DNA from: Apostichopus japonicus
Taxonomy: Eukaryota > Echinodermata > Holothuroidea > Aspidochirotida > Stichopodidae
Reading direction: 5' to 3'
Assembly: GCF_037975245.1 (NCBI RefSeq)
Contig: NC_092571.1
Location: 23,317,564-23,381,563, forward strand
Length of the DNA: 64,000 nucleotides
The notes under the pieces were generated by a model, which searched no databases, was not told the DNA's origin, and was given only the letters and a program-made list of their open reading frames with translations. Made by a program: the position numbers and the translations under genes. This document shows, piece after piece, positions 26,343 to 38,142 of the stretch. Numbering within the stretch: the stretch's first letter is position 1; every line of letters starts with the position of its first letter.

Positions 26343-26570
26343 ATGTCGGATATGGTGTGTGCGTCTTTATCGGGGGTTAAACTTGTATACAATTGTAGTA
26401 GCTTGTTGTCACTAACGTCCGTCTATGGACATAAGGAGTTTAGCTGTCTATTGAAGCGTGGAGAAGAAAGGAGAAAAGGTCAACTCATAGATATAGCTTG
26501 GTTCAATCAGTACAAATATTTCTCTAAAAACATGAAGGAAATCTTCGAATTAAACAATCATTTGCCATGA
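26343..26570 (+). CDS. Unrecognised 75-residue ORF in the tandem unit
   Basis: MSDMVCASLS opens a frame with a lysine/arginine-rich middle (LLKRGEERRKGQ) and a C-terminal IFELNNHLP. I recognise no family. The second array copy (28455 onward) is almost identical but carries an indel and a stop after QLLDIA, so the frame is not preserved. Probably repeat sequence without function. Confidence 0.15.
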   Translation: MSDMVCASLSGVKLVYNCSSLLSLTSVYGHKEFSCLLKRGEERRKGQLIDIAWFNQYKYFSKNMKEIFELNNHLP

Positions 26571-26698
26571 AAGATTTCGATTTCTGAAAAGTTGAAGGTC
26601 AAGAAAGCATTAAAACAACGTTTTCTGTCAAAAAATGGTAAAATAGATGCCTTATTTAAGTGTATAATATTTTTAAAATCATCCCTGATTCACAAGTA

Positions 26699-26769
26699 GC
26701 CCATGTGGTCTAGTTGGTTAGGATACGTCTCTTCGGCGGCGAGGCGCGAGTTCGACTCTCGTCATGGGT
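26699..26769 (+). other. tRNA-Glu-like Pol III promoter sequence, copy 1
   Basis: 71 nt with a seven-pair acceptor stem (GCCCATG with CATGGGT, one G-T), A box TGGTCTAGTTGG, a five-pair T stem (GCGAG with CTCGT) and T loop TTCGACT. The D-arm word TGGTCTAG..GGTTAGGAT and the CCCAT..ATGGG acceptor stem resemble tRNA-Glu. The anticodon stem does not pair and the variable region is short, so it is a tRNA-derived SINE head rather than a working tRNA gene. It is followed by a T-run (TTCTTTTTTTTCTT). Confidence 0.7.
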
Positions 26770-28813
26770 ATATGACTTCTTTTTTTTCTTTCCCTATATC
26801 GTTGTCATTGCTATTTTGGGTAAAACGACCACGAGAGACATTAAGTCCCCATCAACGACAATATGAAAATATATATAAACACAGAAACTTTAAATTAAAT
26901 CAATATTTCTAAAATATTTCTTGAAACCATTAACACTTCAGTTTAAGAAAGGAACACCGAATCATTCCATTAATCCACAAGTCTCTGAGAAGAGTTCTTT
27001 CGGACATTTAATATCTACTGCAACTTAAGACAATGACCTTTGGTATTCCTATCCTTTGAAAACAAAAACTGAAAAAGTCACTAAAAAACAAGTTTTCAAA
27101 ACCTTGGACAATCTCGTTCACTTGAATTAATTCCCCTCGCAACCTTCTCATTCCCAGGCTGATGAGATTGAGAATCCCATGCCTCTCATGATTCGAAACA
27201 TCCGTCAGTGAGTGAATTGAACTATTAGTACGACACATACGTCTTTGAACTTTATTTTCCAATAGCTCCTTGTCTTAAAAATAGTAAAGACTCCAAGCCT
27301 GAAAATCATTCTAAAGACAAGGCCTTGTCAACTGCTTATAAGATCTATCTACAATTTCTGTTCTTAAATTTCTACAATTTCACATTATCATACCAAAAAG
27401 TCTAAAACGTGTTTTCCGCATCAGCCTCATGCTCTACACTGCCTGTAAGGTTTACATCGTGTAGCCTCAAAATATGAACACCTATAAATCACTGTATCCA
27501 CTGAAACAGCATTCCTGGAGGTTCTCGTCATCAAAACTGAAAGAACACCTAGGATTACTAGCATCAACACGCATGCATCAACTTGCATTTACTATAACGT
27601 TATATAAACAGCATTTGCCACTCTCGAGACCAAGTAAAAACCATTTTGAATATGTTTAAATCAAACTTATCAAAGATTTAGGGTGTTTCACTTTCCCTTT
27701 TTCATCTAAGAAACTGACCGAATATTTTGTGAAAGACTAAGTATCTAGCTCAGTCATTTTAATTGGCGAGACTCAGATTTTTCAGGATTATTTCTCAAAA
27801 AATAATGAAAACCATTATTTGCATTGATTTAAAATAACAATAGAATAACAAAGAAATGGAGAAAAGAAGAAGAAAGAAACTTGATTAGAATTATTATTTC
27901 ATGAATTATATGACTTTAGTAAATGAATTTCAAACACATAACATTGCGCAGTAATAAAACTGGATTATATAAGAGAACTCATACAGTGACAATCAACACA
28001 AGCGTCCTCCTATTGATCTCCACATTCTGTTAATACAAAGAAAGAAGAGTATGTGAAGGAAGAAGCTTCATAAGAAATATTATTTCCCATGAATTATATG
28101 AGTTGAGTACATATCTCTCAACAATTGCGAGCAAATTGAGCAGTTATAAAACTGGCTTATACATAGGAGAGCTCATCCAGTGACAATATACACATGCGTC
28201 CTCATATTGATCTCCACATTCTGTTTATACCAAGGAGGAAGAGAAGAAAATGGGAAGGATGAAGCTTTGTAAGAATTTTCTTTTCATGAATTATATGACT
28301 TGTGTTAAATATATTTCAAACAACTGAGAGAAATTTGTGAAGTTATACAATCGGCTTATTCGTAGGATAGCTCTTCACATGAAAGTATATGCACAAGTGT
28401 CCCATTGATATCCACATTCTGTTTGTAGGTCAGCTAACTACCATTTCACGCGGCAATGTCGGATATGGTGTGTGCGTCTTTAATGGGGGTTCAGTTTGTA
28501 TACAATTGTAGTAGCTTGTTTTTGTCACTAACGTCCGTCTATGGACATAAGGAGTTTAGCTGTCTATTGAAGCGTGGAGAAGAAAGGAGAAAAGGTCAAC
28601 TCCTAGATATAGCTTGATTAATCAGTACAAATATTTCTCTAAAAACATGAAGGAAATCTTCGAATTAAACAATCATTTGCCATGAAAGATTTCGATTTCT
28701 GAAAAGTTGAAGGTCAAGAAAGCATAAAAACAACGTTTTCTGTCAAAAAATGGTAAAATAGATGCCTTATTTAAGTGTATAATATTTTTAAAATCATCCC
28801 TGATTCACAAGTA

Positions 28814-28884
28814 GCCCATGTGGTCTAGTTGGTTAGGATACGTCTCTTCGGCGGCGAGGCGCGAGTTCGACTCTCGTCATGGGT
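28814..28884 (+). other. tRNA-Glu-like Pol III promoter sequence, copy 2
   Basis: Base-for-base the same 71 nt as the copy at 26699-26769, in the second unit of the tandem array, 97 bp upstream of the LINE insertion. The T-run that follows would be expected to end Pol III transcripts. Confidence 0.7.
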
Positions 28885-28980
28885 ATATGACTTCTTTTTT
28901 TTTCTTTCCCTATATCGTTGTCATTGCTATTTTGGGTAAAACGACCACGAGAGACATTAAGTCCCCATCAACGACAATAT

Positions 28981-31900
28981 CTAACGTATCTATACTGAGT
29001 ATAAATGTAAGGGGCTTGCGAGATTCGGTAAAACGAGCTCGTATAACAGAGTGGGTAAAACTCTTGAATGTAGATATTGTATTAATGCAAGAAACTTATC
29101 TGAGAGGAAATGATTTTGATGGTTTTAAAAATAGCTGGAAGGGGAAGGTTTTCTTTTCTCCTTCTTATTCGGTACTTTCATGTGGGGTTCTGATCGCCTT
29201 TTCCGATAAATTGAAATGTACTTATTCTCAGATCCGCCATGACGATATCGGGCGTTGTATTTCTGTTCTGTGTACTTTCTCCAGTTTTTCATTACGTATC
29301 TGTAACATTTATGCACCCAATTCCGGGTCAGAAAGGCGATGTTTTTTTCAATAATATGAGTACTTACACGCAGGGAAGAGAACCTATAATATTAGGAGGG
29401 GATTTTAACTGTATTATGGAGGATCAGGACAGATTGGTGAACTCGCCTTTTTATTCTTGTTTTGTGGGTCGAAATGAGTTGGAGTCTTTGTTATCTTTTA
29501 GTAATTTGATCGATTCGTGGAGGGTATCTTATCCAACACAAGCAGGAGTTACCTGGAAAAACCCGGGTCAAGTCCAAAGCAGCAGGCTTGATAGGATTTA
29601 CATTCCAAAGGATATGGCCTTTGCTGATTCTTGTTGTATTCCCTGTATTTACTCTGACCACAATGCTATTGGGGTTTCTATTGTTATCCCTTGTGCTCCA
29701 AACAAAGGCCAGGGCCTTTGGAAGTTCAATGTTTCTATTCTAAAGGATTTAGACTTTTGTAAAGAGTTAGAGTTCTATTATGCTCTTTGGGGTAATTTAA
29801 AGTCAAGTTTTGAGTCAATTTCAGATTGGTGGGAAGAGATAAAGAGAAGAATTAAGGATTTAATGATCACCCATGGTATTCGTCGTGCGAGGGAGAAACG
29901 ACAAAAGTTAGCTCAGCTAAAGGAAACTTGTATTACTGGGAACAGGGCTGAGATTGATCGTATTTTAAGAAAGCAAAGCAGAGGGGCCATAATTCGGGCT
30001 AGAGCCAGGTTTGTTGAAGAGGGGGAGCGACCGTCTGCGTTCTTTTATAAACGAGAATACGCACGTGCAAAGTTCAAAACATTTCATAGTATACGGGATT
30101 CCAGAGGTAGAGTGGTCTTTAATGAGGATATGTTAACAGTGTTTCATGGGTTTTATAGCAATTTATATAAAAAGGGAGATTAGTGTAGACGAACAATGCC
30201 AAAACGAGTTCTTGGACTGCGTTAAAAACGCTTTATCTAAGGAAGAGTGTGAAACGTTAGAAACTTCCTCTTGAGCTAACCGAGATTAAGAAGGTCCTAG
30301 TTTCTATGGCCTACGGCAAGTCCCCGGGAAGCGATGGGCTCCCCTGTGAATTTTATGTTACTTTCTTTGACTTAGTTGGAGAAGATTTGTTAGATGTTTT
30401 CAGTGACGGGCTCAATAGGGGGTCTCTAACTGAGTCGCAGAGAACTGCTATTATAAGTTTGCTTAAGAAAGATGGTGATCGTTTGGACCCAGGCAATCGT
30501 AGGCCAATTAGTCTATTAAATACTAATTATAAGCTGTTAGCGAAGACTTTGCAAGCAAGATTGTAAACAGTTATGTCTAAAATTGTTAATGATTTTCAAA
30601 CGTGTTCTGTGCCTGGCCGTAGCATTCATACTATTTTGGCCACGGTTCGTGATATTATTGAGTATTCTAATATGAAAGGTAATCCATGTGCTCTAATATC
30701 TGTAGATCAGCACAAGGCTTTTGACAAAGTCAATTGGGATTTTATGTTTAAAGTTTTATTAAAAATGAAATTTGGAATTACGTTTCGTCAATGGGTCAAA
30801 GTTCTGTACACAAATATCAAAAGTCTGGTCAATGTAAACGGTAGTCTCACAGATGATATATTCATTCATCGGGGAGTTCGTCAAGGCTGTCCTCTGTCCC
30901 CAGCCTTGTATGTTTTATTTATTGAACCGTTAGCTAGATACATAGAGAAGTCACGGGATATCCGAGGTCTTTACATACCTGGAGGAAAAAGGAAATCTGT
31001 AAAATGTTTGCAATACACAGACGACGTGACTTGTGTCGCAACAAGTCAGACCGATATAATTGAGTATTTTCGAGCGTTTGAAAGGTTCAAGTTAGCTACT
31101 GGGGCCTCACTAAATCTAAGTAAGACTAAAGGTTTGAAGTTAGGGGGTTTTGTTGGGCGCAAACTTTGAGGGAACATTAATTGGGGGAACTCGGAATAAC
31201 AATTTGTGGCGTTTGTTTTGGGTCACAGGAGAGTGTTCGTAGTAATTGGGAGAAACAACTAGATAAGATGAAGTCTAAGATTGAAGCGTGGGACAAACGG
31301 TATCTTACTTTGCTCGGAAAGGTTGCGGTCATTAATACTTGTTTATTCCCTTTGTTCTATTACCTTGCTCCTGTTTTTTGTCCAAGTAGGGACTTTGTAG
31401 CAAAGGTGAATCAATTATGTTTCACGTTTTTATGGGAAGGAAAGACCGAATTAGTGGCACGGAAGGTCGTTTCGTTAAACTATAGGTCTGGAGGGTTGGG
31501 TTGGGATCATTTCGAGTTTAAGATGAAAGCTTTATATGTGAAACATTTACTTCCGTTTCTCTGTCGTAGCGAGTTAGACTCGTGTAGCTACCTATTTGCT
31601 AGGTATTTTTTGTCTGTTAAGCTTCAGCGGTTGTACCCCCATCTGTGGTCGAATCGGTTCCTAATTGTTATGACACAACAAAGTCGTACAGTAATGCGAT
31701 CTCAATTATCCAGTTTATGCACGCGATAGACCCTACGTTTGTAAAGATTTCTAGGACCAGGGAACTGGTTAGTATTTTGGACAATGAAACGGTTATACCT
31801 AGGGTTCAAAGCAATGATCCATCTTGCGACTGGAACAGCATTTGGAAAATGGCGTTTCTCCCCATTTTATGTAATAAGTTAAAAGTTTTAAATTGGAGAA

Positions 31901-32531
31901 TTACTCACGGGGCAATGTGCACGGCAGAGAAACTGCACAGGGGGGGGGGGGGATTGGGGATGGTCTGTTCGTTTTGCAAGAATCCAGAGACTATTCGACA
32001 TATGTTTTGGGAGTGTCCACATATATCGAGAGTTATATCCTGGGTTTATACATTTTTCAAAAGAGTAGTTGGTAGGAATGCGTTACTCACTTGCTATGTA
32101 TTTTTACGTGATATTCCTAACCCTGCAATACATAGGTTAACATGGGAAAGACTTGTTTTAGTTTTTAGTATTGTTAAAAAGATAGTTTGGAATAGAAAGT
32201 GTCGGCTGGTTTTTGATAAGAGAATTATTGATGAAAAGGAAGTGGTCAAATTGATTAAAAGAGATATACAAGAACGCATTGAAATTGATCTTAGAAGATG
32301 GTCAGAAATCAAATTTATGAACGTGGATTCATGGTTCGTCGTTCTGTGAAATGGTACGGGGGGGGGGGGTAGTACAAATTAAGTTACCGTAGTGTTAGAG
32401 TGTAGATTAACTTATTCTATTATTCTTAGCTTGTAAACATAAGTAATTCTTGTCTTTCTTTCTTGTTTAATCCTGTATTTATTGCTTTCTAGTAGGTTTG
32501 TCAAGTGAAAATGTGAATAAACTGAAAGAAA
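28981..32531 (+). mobile_element. L1/Tx1-group LINE, 5'-truncated and decayed, with 14 bp TSD
   Basis: The insert is flanked by ATCAACGACAATAT at 28967-28980 and 32532-32545. It starts inside ORF2 with the AP-endonuclease (INVRGL, MQETYL, NIYAPN, GGDFNCI, SRLDRIYIP, SDHNAIGV), continues through reverse transcriptase (SPGSDGLPCEFY, RPISLLNTNYKL, VDQHKAFDKVNW, GVRQGCPLSPALYVLF, QYTDDVT in place of F/YADD) and ends with a C-terminal CCHC-like CSFC..ETIRHMFWEC. ORF1 is absent. The 3' end has AATAAA followed by a short A-rich tail. The frame is broken near 29330, at 30181 (TAG), 30564 (TAA), about 31170 and about 31700. The SDHN and C-terminal knuckle favour the L1/Tx1 group; exact clade is uncertain. 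Confidence 0.93.
28982..32349 (+). pseudogene. ORF2 remnant: endonuclease-reverse transcriptase
   Basis: Successive open segments are 28982-29354, about 29320-30183, 30306-30566, 30573-31169, 31181-31729 and 31645-32349, in changing frames. Together they cover an ORF2 of roughly 1,100 residues: AP endonuclease in the first 230, RT in the middle, then the low-similarity connector and the zinc knuckle. At least two nonsense codons and three frameshifts are visible, so no functional protein is made. Confidence 0.9.
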
Positions 32532-33343
32532 ATCAACGACAATATGAAAATATATATTAACACAGAAACCTCAAATTAAATCGCTCTTTCTCAAATAATT
32601 CTTGGAACCATTAACACTTCAGTTTAAGAAAGGAACACCGAATCATTCCATTCATCCACAAGTCTCTGAGAAGAGTTCTCCCGGGCATTTAATCTACTGC
32701 AACTTAAAACAACGACCTCTGGTATTCCTCCTTTTTGAAAAAAAATGAAAAAGTCACTAAAAGCCAAGTTTACAACACTTTGGACAATCTTGTTCATTTG
32801 TATTAATTCCCCTCACAACCTTCTCATTCCCAGGGTGGTGGGATTGAGAATCCTATGCCTCTCATGATTCGAAACATCCGTCAGTGAGTAAATTGAACTA
32901 TTAGTACCAACACATACGTCTTTAAACTTTTTTCCAAAAGCTTAATAAAAGTAAAGACTGCAAGCCTGAATATCATTCTTAAGATGAGGCCTTGCCAACT
33001 GCTTATAAGATGTATCAACAGTTTCTCTCCTTAAATCCTTAGGGGTTTAGTTTGACAAGGCGAGTGAAAACAACATTAAATACAAACTAAAAACAAGAAA
33101 CAAACAAGAAATGTACACTGCTAATGAATGATGCATAAAACATGTGCCTTTTGTTTACTTTTTCTTTACTTGTATACGTTGTTGTTTTCATGTATATAAT
33201 CAGTTTGTTGTGTGTGTAATTAGTAATCGTGCTTGAATGTGACCAACGAAAGTTATTATTATTGCCAAGTATTCTTAATGTAGCCTCTTTCCCTGAGATT
33301 AAATCTGTGTTGACTGCATCATCATGTGCTCAGTGCTTAGGCG

Positions 33344-33586
33344 GGCCATCAGTCTCAAATAATGGGGAATCGACGTATAGCCTACCAATTTAAATCAATG
33401 ATATGTCAAATTAAACTAGTATAAGTCCATTAAAATTGACATCTACCAGTTTAAATCGATGATATGTCAAATTAAATCGGTAGAAGTCAATTTAAACTGC
33501 TAAAAACTGGTATAAGTCCTAGGAAGTTGGTATATGTCGATTTAAATCGGTCTATATCGATTCCCCACGATTCGAGACTAATGGTC
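33344..33586. mobile_element. Palindromic MITE, 243 bp
   Basis: The first 38 bases (GGCCATCAGTCTCAAAT.. to GGGGAATCGACGTATAG) are an imperfect inverted repeat of the last 38. The interior repeats GTTTAAATCGATGATATGTC-like words in both directions, so almost the whole element can fold back. TSD not resolved. Confidence 0.65.
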
Positions 33587-35269
33587 AGCCACACAGTGCG
33601 TCCACATTGTCTATTACACCGACATGTGACAAACAATCTTCTTTCGACATCCGGTTAGAATACATCCACAGTCGTCTACAGGCAATGAGTCACATGAACA
33701 AGAGCAGGAAGCAAGTTCACGTCAGGTCAACAAAAGGGATAGAACGACTGCTTGAAGACTAAATGACTCCATTCTTTGCAATTTTGGTCAACATATATAA
33801 ACCTAGTAAGGACAATATTGTCTGAGCAGTTTAAGGGATTGTTCTGACGTTACTGTAAAAATAAAAGAATTGTAAATATCAAAGAATTGTCTGATATTTA
33901 CCGCCCAATGTCCTTGATATATATTCCCAATCAATACCGCAATTTTCTCGTTTTTCACAAAAACAACCCATATGCAAATTTACAATAACTCTGTGTTTAA
34001 ATATCGCAAATCCTCATTAAGTAAACTCACATGCTTGACACTCAACCCAAAGTCTGTAAATATAATAATGATAATAGTACTTTAGTAAGGTAAGGTAAGT
34101 ACAACAAATTTCGTCACTTTTAATTGTTTAAGCCCTTTTAAAATCATTCCACCACCTATAATGCCCCTTAATGACGTTTATAATGTCCTTGATATCGTGT
34201 CCGGCTGGAAGGCTAGTGTTCAAGTCTTTAAATAAGGTAGGAACCTTCAAAATTTAAGATTATAGGTGATACCATACGAGTCGTGGTATTTGACAGTGTT
34301 CGCACTTTTCGATTCTTCAATTGCACATTTCGACATACAGATGCAACACAGTTACTACAATATTACTTTCACAAGCGTAGTATACAGATAGACACATATT
34401 CGAAATGTGATATGTTATACACCATCCCCCTCCCTCCCCTCCTCCCTCCCAACCACCTCCGGTCCCTGGTCAAGTTAGAGTTCTTGACAATTACGAATAT
34501 CAACTGTTGGCAACATTTATGCCGGAATTGGAGAGTTAAAGTACGAAACGCCTGCATTGAAATATCTTTCCATTAGAAGTAAACAATCAAATTTCGCCAA
34601 AATTTGGACAGGAAAAAGACCCGCCTATAACAAATTCGAAATGCCCATTTCGACAGGGCGAATTTCGCAAATCGTTCCTATCAAATCTGGAAACCTTGTA
34701 TTAAAGGATCCTAAATCCTTTAATGTTTCCTCTCTATAGTCCGCTCTACACCTCCCGCTACAAGTAAATTACAAGTAATTATGCCAAAACGCAGCTTCTT
34801 TCCTCTCGGAGGGCACAGAGGAAGTGGGTGGGGATGGGTGGGTCCAAAGATGGTACATACCTTGTGTAAACGGAAAACAAATCGGAATTGATTAATCGAC
34901 AGGGGTCGAAATTTGAATAAGTCGGGGGCCTACTGTAGTTTATTGTTTCTAACAAAATGTGCAAACTAAGTTAAATATGAATAAAACAGAGCAATCTTGA
35001 AATGGCCTCTGCTAACTTCATCATATCAGTAATTGTATTAATGGCTTGTTCAAACTAAATTTTTAAAAAGGCAGAAAGACCACGTGACTGCTGGATATTT
35101 GGTCCACCACTTATTCCATAGTCCCCTCCTCAAGACAAAATCGATCAGGCGAATTCGACATAGTCCTTTCGACATGTCGAATAAAGAAAACCTCAGCTGT
35201 AAATTTCAATTAACAGTAATTATAGCACATGTTTTGTTTTCCTTAGATTCCAAAAGTACAAGACTACAC
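33587..35269. other. No gene seen
   Basis: AT-rich DNA with pyrimidine-rich simple sequence near 34425-34460 and several TTCGAC/GTCGAA words, including a perfect palindrome TTCGACATGTCGAA at 35168-35181. Confidence 0.6.
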
Positions 35270-37440
35270 AACATTGCATAACAAACCCCCTCCCCAACGC
35301 CTCGCGCTGATATGTCGCTCTCACAACTATAACTTCGACCGGTCGAATTGATAAATACATGTAATATGTGAATATCCTGTGTGATTTATGACACATCTTT
35401 ACCACCGCACCTCTCTTGTATCGTTTTAGACCCCTCTAACATATCCTTTGTAATACAGGCTGTTTTAAATGAATTCAAACAGAGAAAGGCATAACATTCC
35501 CCCTCCCTAACCCTTTGAGCTCATCTGTCGCTCTCACAACTATAACTTCGACCGGTCGAATTAATCAATACATGTAAAATGTGAATATCCTGTTTGATTT
35601 ATGACACATCTTTACCACAGCACCTCTCTTGAATCGTTTTAGACCCCTCTAACGTATCCGTTGTAATAAAGGCTGTTTTAAAAGAATTCAAACAGAGAAA
35701 GGCATAACATACCCCCTCCCCAACCCCTTGAGCTCATCTGTCGCTCTCACAAATATAACTTCGACCGGTCGAATTAATCAATAATTGTAAAATGTGAATA
35801 TCCTGTTTGATGTATAACACATCTTTACCACCGCACCTTTCCTGTACCGTGTAATACCCCTCTAACATATCCGTTGTAATAAAGGCTGTTTTAAAAGAAT
35901 TCAAACAGAGAAAGGCATAACATTCCCCCTCCCCAACCCCTTGAGCTCATCTGTCGCTCTCACAAATATAACTTCGACCGGTCGAATTAATCAATACATG
36001 TAAAATGTGAATATCCTGTTTGATATATGACACATCTTTACCACCGCACCTTTCCTGTACCGTGTAATACCCCTCTAACATATCCGTTGTAATAAAGGCT
36101 GTTTTTAAAGAATTCAAACAGAGAAAGGCATAACATACCCCCTCCCCAACCCCTTGAGCTCATCTGTCGCTCTCACAAATATAACTTCGACCGGTCGAAT
36201 TAATCAATAATTGTAAAATGTGAATATCCTGTTTGATGTATAACACATCTTTACCACCGCACCTTTCCTGTACCGTGTAATACCCCTCTAACATATCCGT
36301 TGTAATAAAGGCTGTTTTTAAAGAATTCAAACAGAGAAAGGCATAACATTCCCCCTCCCCAACCCCTTGAGCTCATCTGTCGCTCTCACAAATATAACTT
36401 CGACCGGTCGAATTAATCAATACATGTAAAATGTGAATATCCTGTTTGATATATGACACATCTTTACCACCGCACCTTTCCTGTACCGTGTAATACCCCT
36501 CTAACATATCCGTTGTAATAAAGGCTGTTTTTAAAGAATTCAAACAGAGAAAGGCATAACATACCCCCTCCCAAACTCCTTGCGCTCTTTTGTCGCTCTC
36601 ACAATTATAACTTTGACCGGTCGAATTAACAAAAACATGTTAAATGTGAATATCCTGTGTGATTTATGACACATTTTTACCACAGCACCTCTCTTGTACC
36701 GTTTTATGCCCCTCTTACATATCCTTTGTAGTAAAGGCTGTATTAAAAGAATGTAACAGGGAAAGGCATAACATTCCCCCTCCCCAAGCCCTCGCGCTCA
36801 TCCGTCGCTCTCACAATTACTTCGACCGGTCGAATTAAGAAATACATGTGAAATGTGAATATCCTGTGTGATTTATGGCACATCTTTACCACCGCACCTC
36901 TATTGTACCGTTTTAAACCCCTGTAACCTATTCTATGTAATAAAGGCTGTTTTAAAAGTATGCAACAGGGAAAGGCACAACATACCCCTTCCCCAACCCC
37001 TCGCGCTCATCCGTCGCTCTCACAATTACTTCGACCGGTCGAATTAAGAAATACATGTGAAATGTGAATATCCTGTGTGATTTATGGCACAAGTTAACCA
37101 CCGCACATCTCTTGTACCGTTTTAGACCTCTCTAATATATCCTTTGTAATAATGGCTCTTTAATATAATTCAAACAGAGAAAGGCATAACAAACCCCCTC
37201 CCAAACCCCTCGCACTCATCCGTCGCTCTCACAATTATAACTTCGACCGGTCGAATTAGTAAATACATGGTAAATGTGAATATCTTTTTTGATTTATGGC
37301 ACAACTTAACCACCACTTCTCTTGTACCGTTTTACACCCCTCTAACGTATCCTGTGTACAAAAGCCTCATTAATAAAAGTTCAATCAGAGGAGTGGCTAC
37401 AGATAAATTAGATAAAATCACTTCGACCGGTCGAATTTTG
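35270..37440. repeat. Satellite, eleven units of about 213 bp
   Basis: Each unit carries the perfect palindrome TTCGACCGGTCGAA; copies begin at 35334, 35547, 35760, 35973, 36186, 36399, 36612 (one mismatch), 36821, 37030, 37242 and 37422. Spacing is exactly 213 for the first six intervals, then 209, 209, 212 and 180. Other shared words are CTGTCGCTCTCACAA, AATGTGAATATCCTGTTTGAT and GTAATAAAGGCTGTTTT. Central units alternate between two variants. Confidence 0.97.
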
Positions 37441-38142
37441 AGGTACAATCGTAGTTAAATTTCAATTGCAGTAATTTCGACAGTGCATGCGTCTACTTCA
37501 TTTCTTTAAATCCGGAGACAATTTTCGACATCTTAAGAACAAAATTTAATTGACAACGACCCGACCACTCTTACATTTCATAGAAAACTCTGTAGCACCT
37601 CACTTCAATCACTCCCACAATAGGCTGATTGACTAAATTGACAAATTTATGTGAAATGTGATTTTTTTTCTACTGACTTTGTGAGGTGCCTGAAGTTCAC
37701 ACCTCGATTTGGCTCATTATTTCAGTAACATAGATTATCAATAAATGCTTGGAAGTATAATTGCCTTCTATACATTACTTTCTTCATAATTAAACAACAT
37801 TATAACAGTAACAATTAATGTGTTTTTTTTTTCAATGAAAAAGTGTGAACAATTTCAAAGTTGTAATATTATCATGTCCGATGAAGCCTAACCTATACTC
37901 TAAACTTTGCATATCTTTGTATAAAAGAATTAAAAATAAATTGCTTTGAGATTCTGTCAATTTATGCTAACATGTAATCTGAATTTATGTCAGTGCTTTT
38001 ATCATTAGGCCTATCATGTTTGTTAATTTGTTTAATGTTAATGTTTATGTTAATTTCCTTACGTTAATGTTATAATTCATTTTATTCGTATTTCCTCAAA
38101 ATTCATCTTTAATTTAATTTATGACATTTTCTTTATTACTAG
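37441..38142. other. No gene seen immediately upstream of the pseudokinase exons
   Basis: Very AT-rich. A missing upstream exon (ending in phase 2) is expected somewhere before 38143, but no exon with proper splice sites and an open frame was recognised. Confidence 0.5.

Larger units (their letters stand above)
25600..33045. repeat. Tandem array of about 1.9 kb unit, interrupted by a LINE
   Basis: Segment B at 25860-26868 recurs at 27720-28980. Segment C/A at 26869-27400 recurs at 32546-33045, and its last part (GATTGAGAATCC, CATGATT, CGTCAGTGA, GACAAGGCCTTGCCAACT-like words) also occurs at 25620-25850. The order is therefore A, B-C-A, B-[LINE]-C-A. The stretch 26314-26868 is nearly identical to 28424-28980. 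Within B, a shorter subunit with TATTTCATGAATTATATGAC is repeated about every 190 bp at 26030, 26160, 27893, 28078 and 28285. Unit origin is unknown; a tRNA-like promoter in each unit suggests a SINE-type component. Confidence 0.85.

Noticed and set aside
26699-26769. Functional tRNA-Glu gene
   Set aside because: Acceptor, D and T arms look right but the anticodon stem does not pair and the variable region is too short; the identical copy lies inside the same repeat.
35270-37440. CRISPR-like array
   Set aside because: Units are contiguous 213 bp satellite repeats with no unique spacers, in eukaryotic DNA.
37990-38070. Hydrophobic stretch after CATTAG as transmembrane exon of the pseudokinase
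   Set aside because: The frame hits a stop and there is no donor site in the needed phase.
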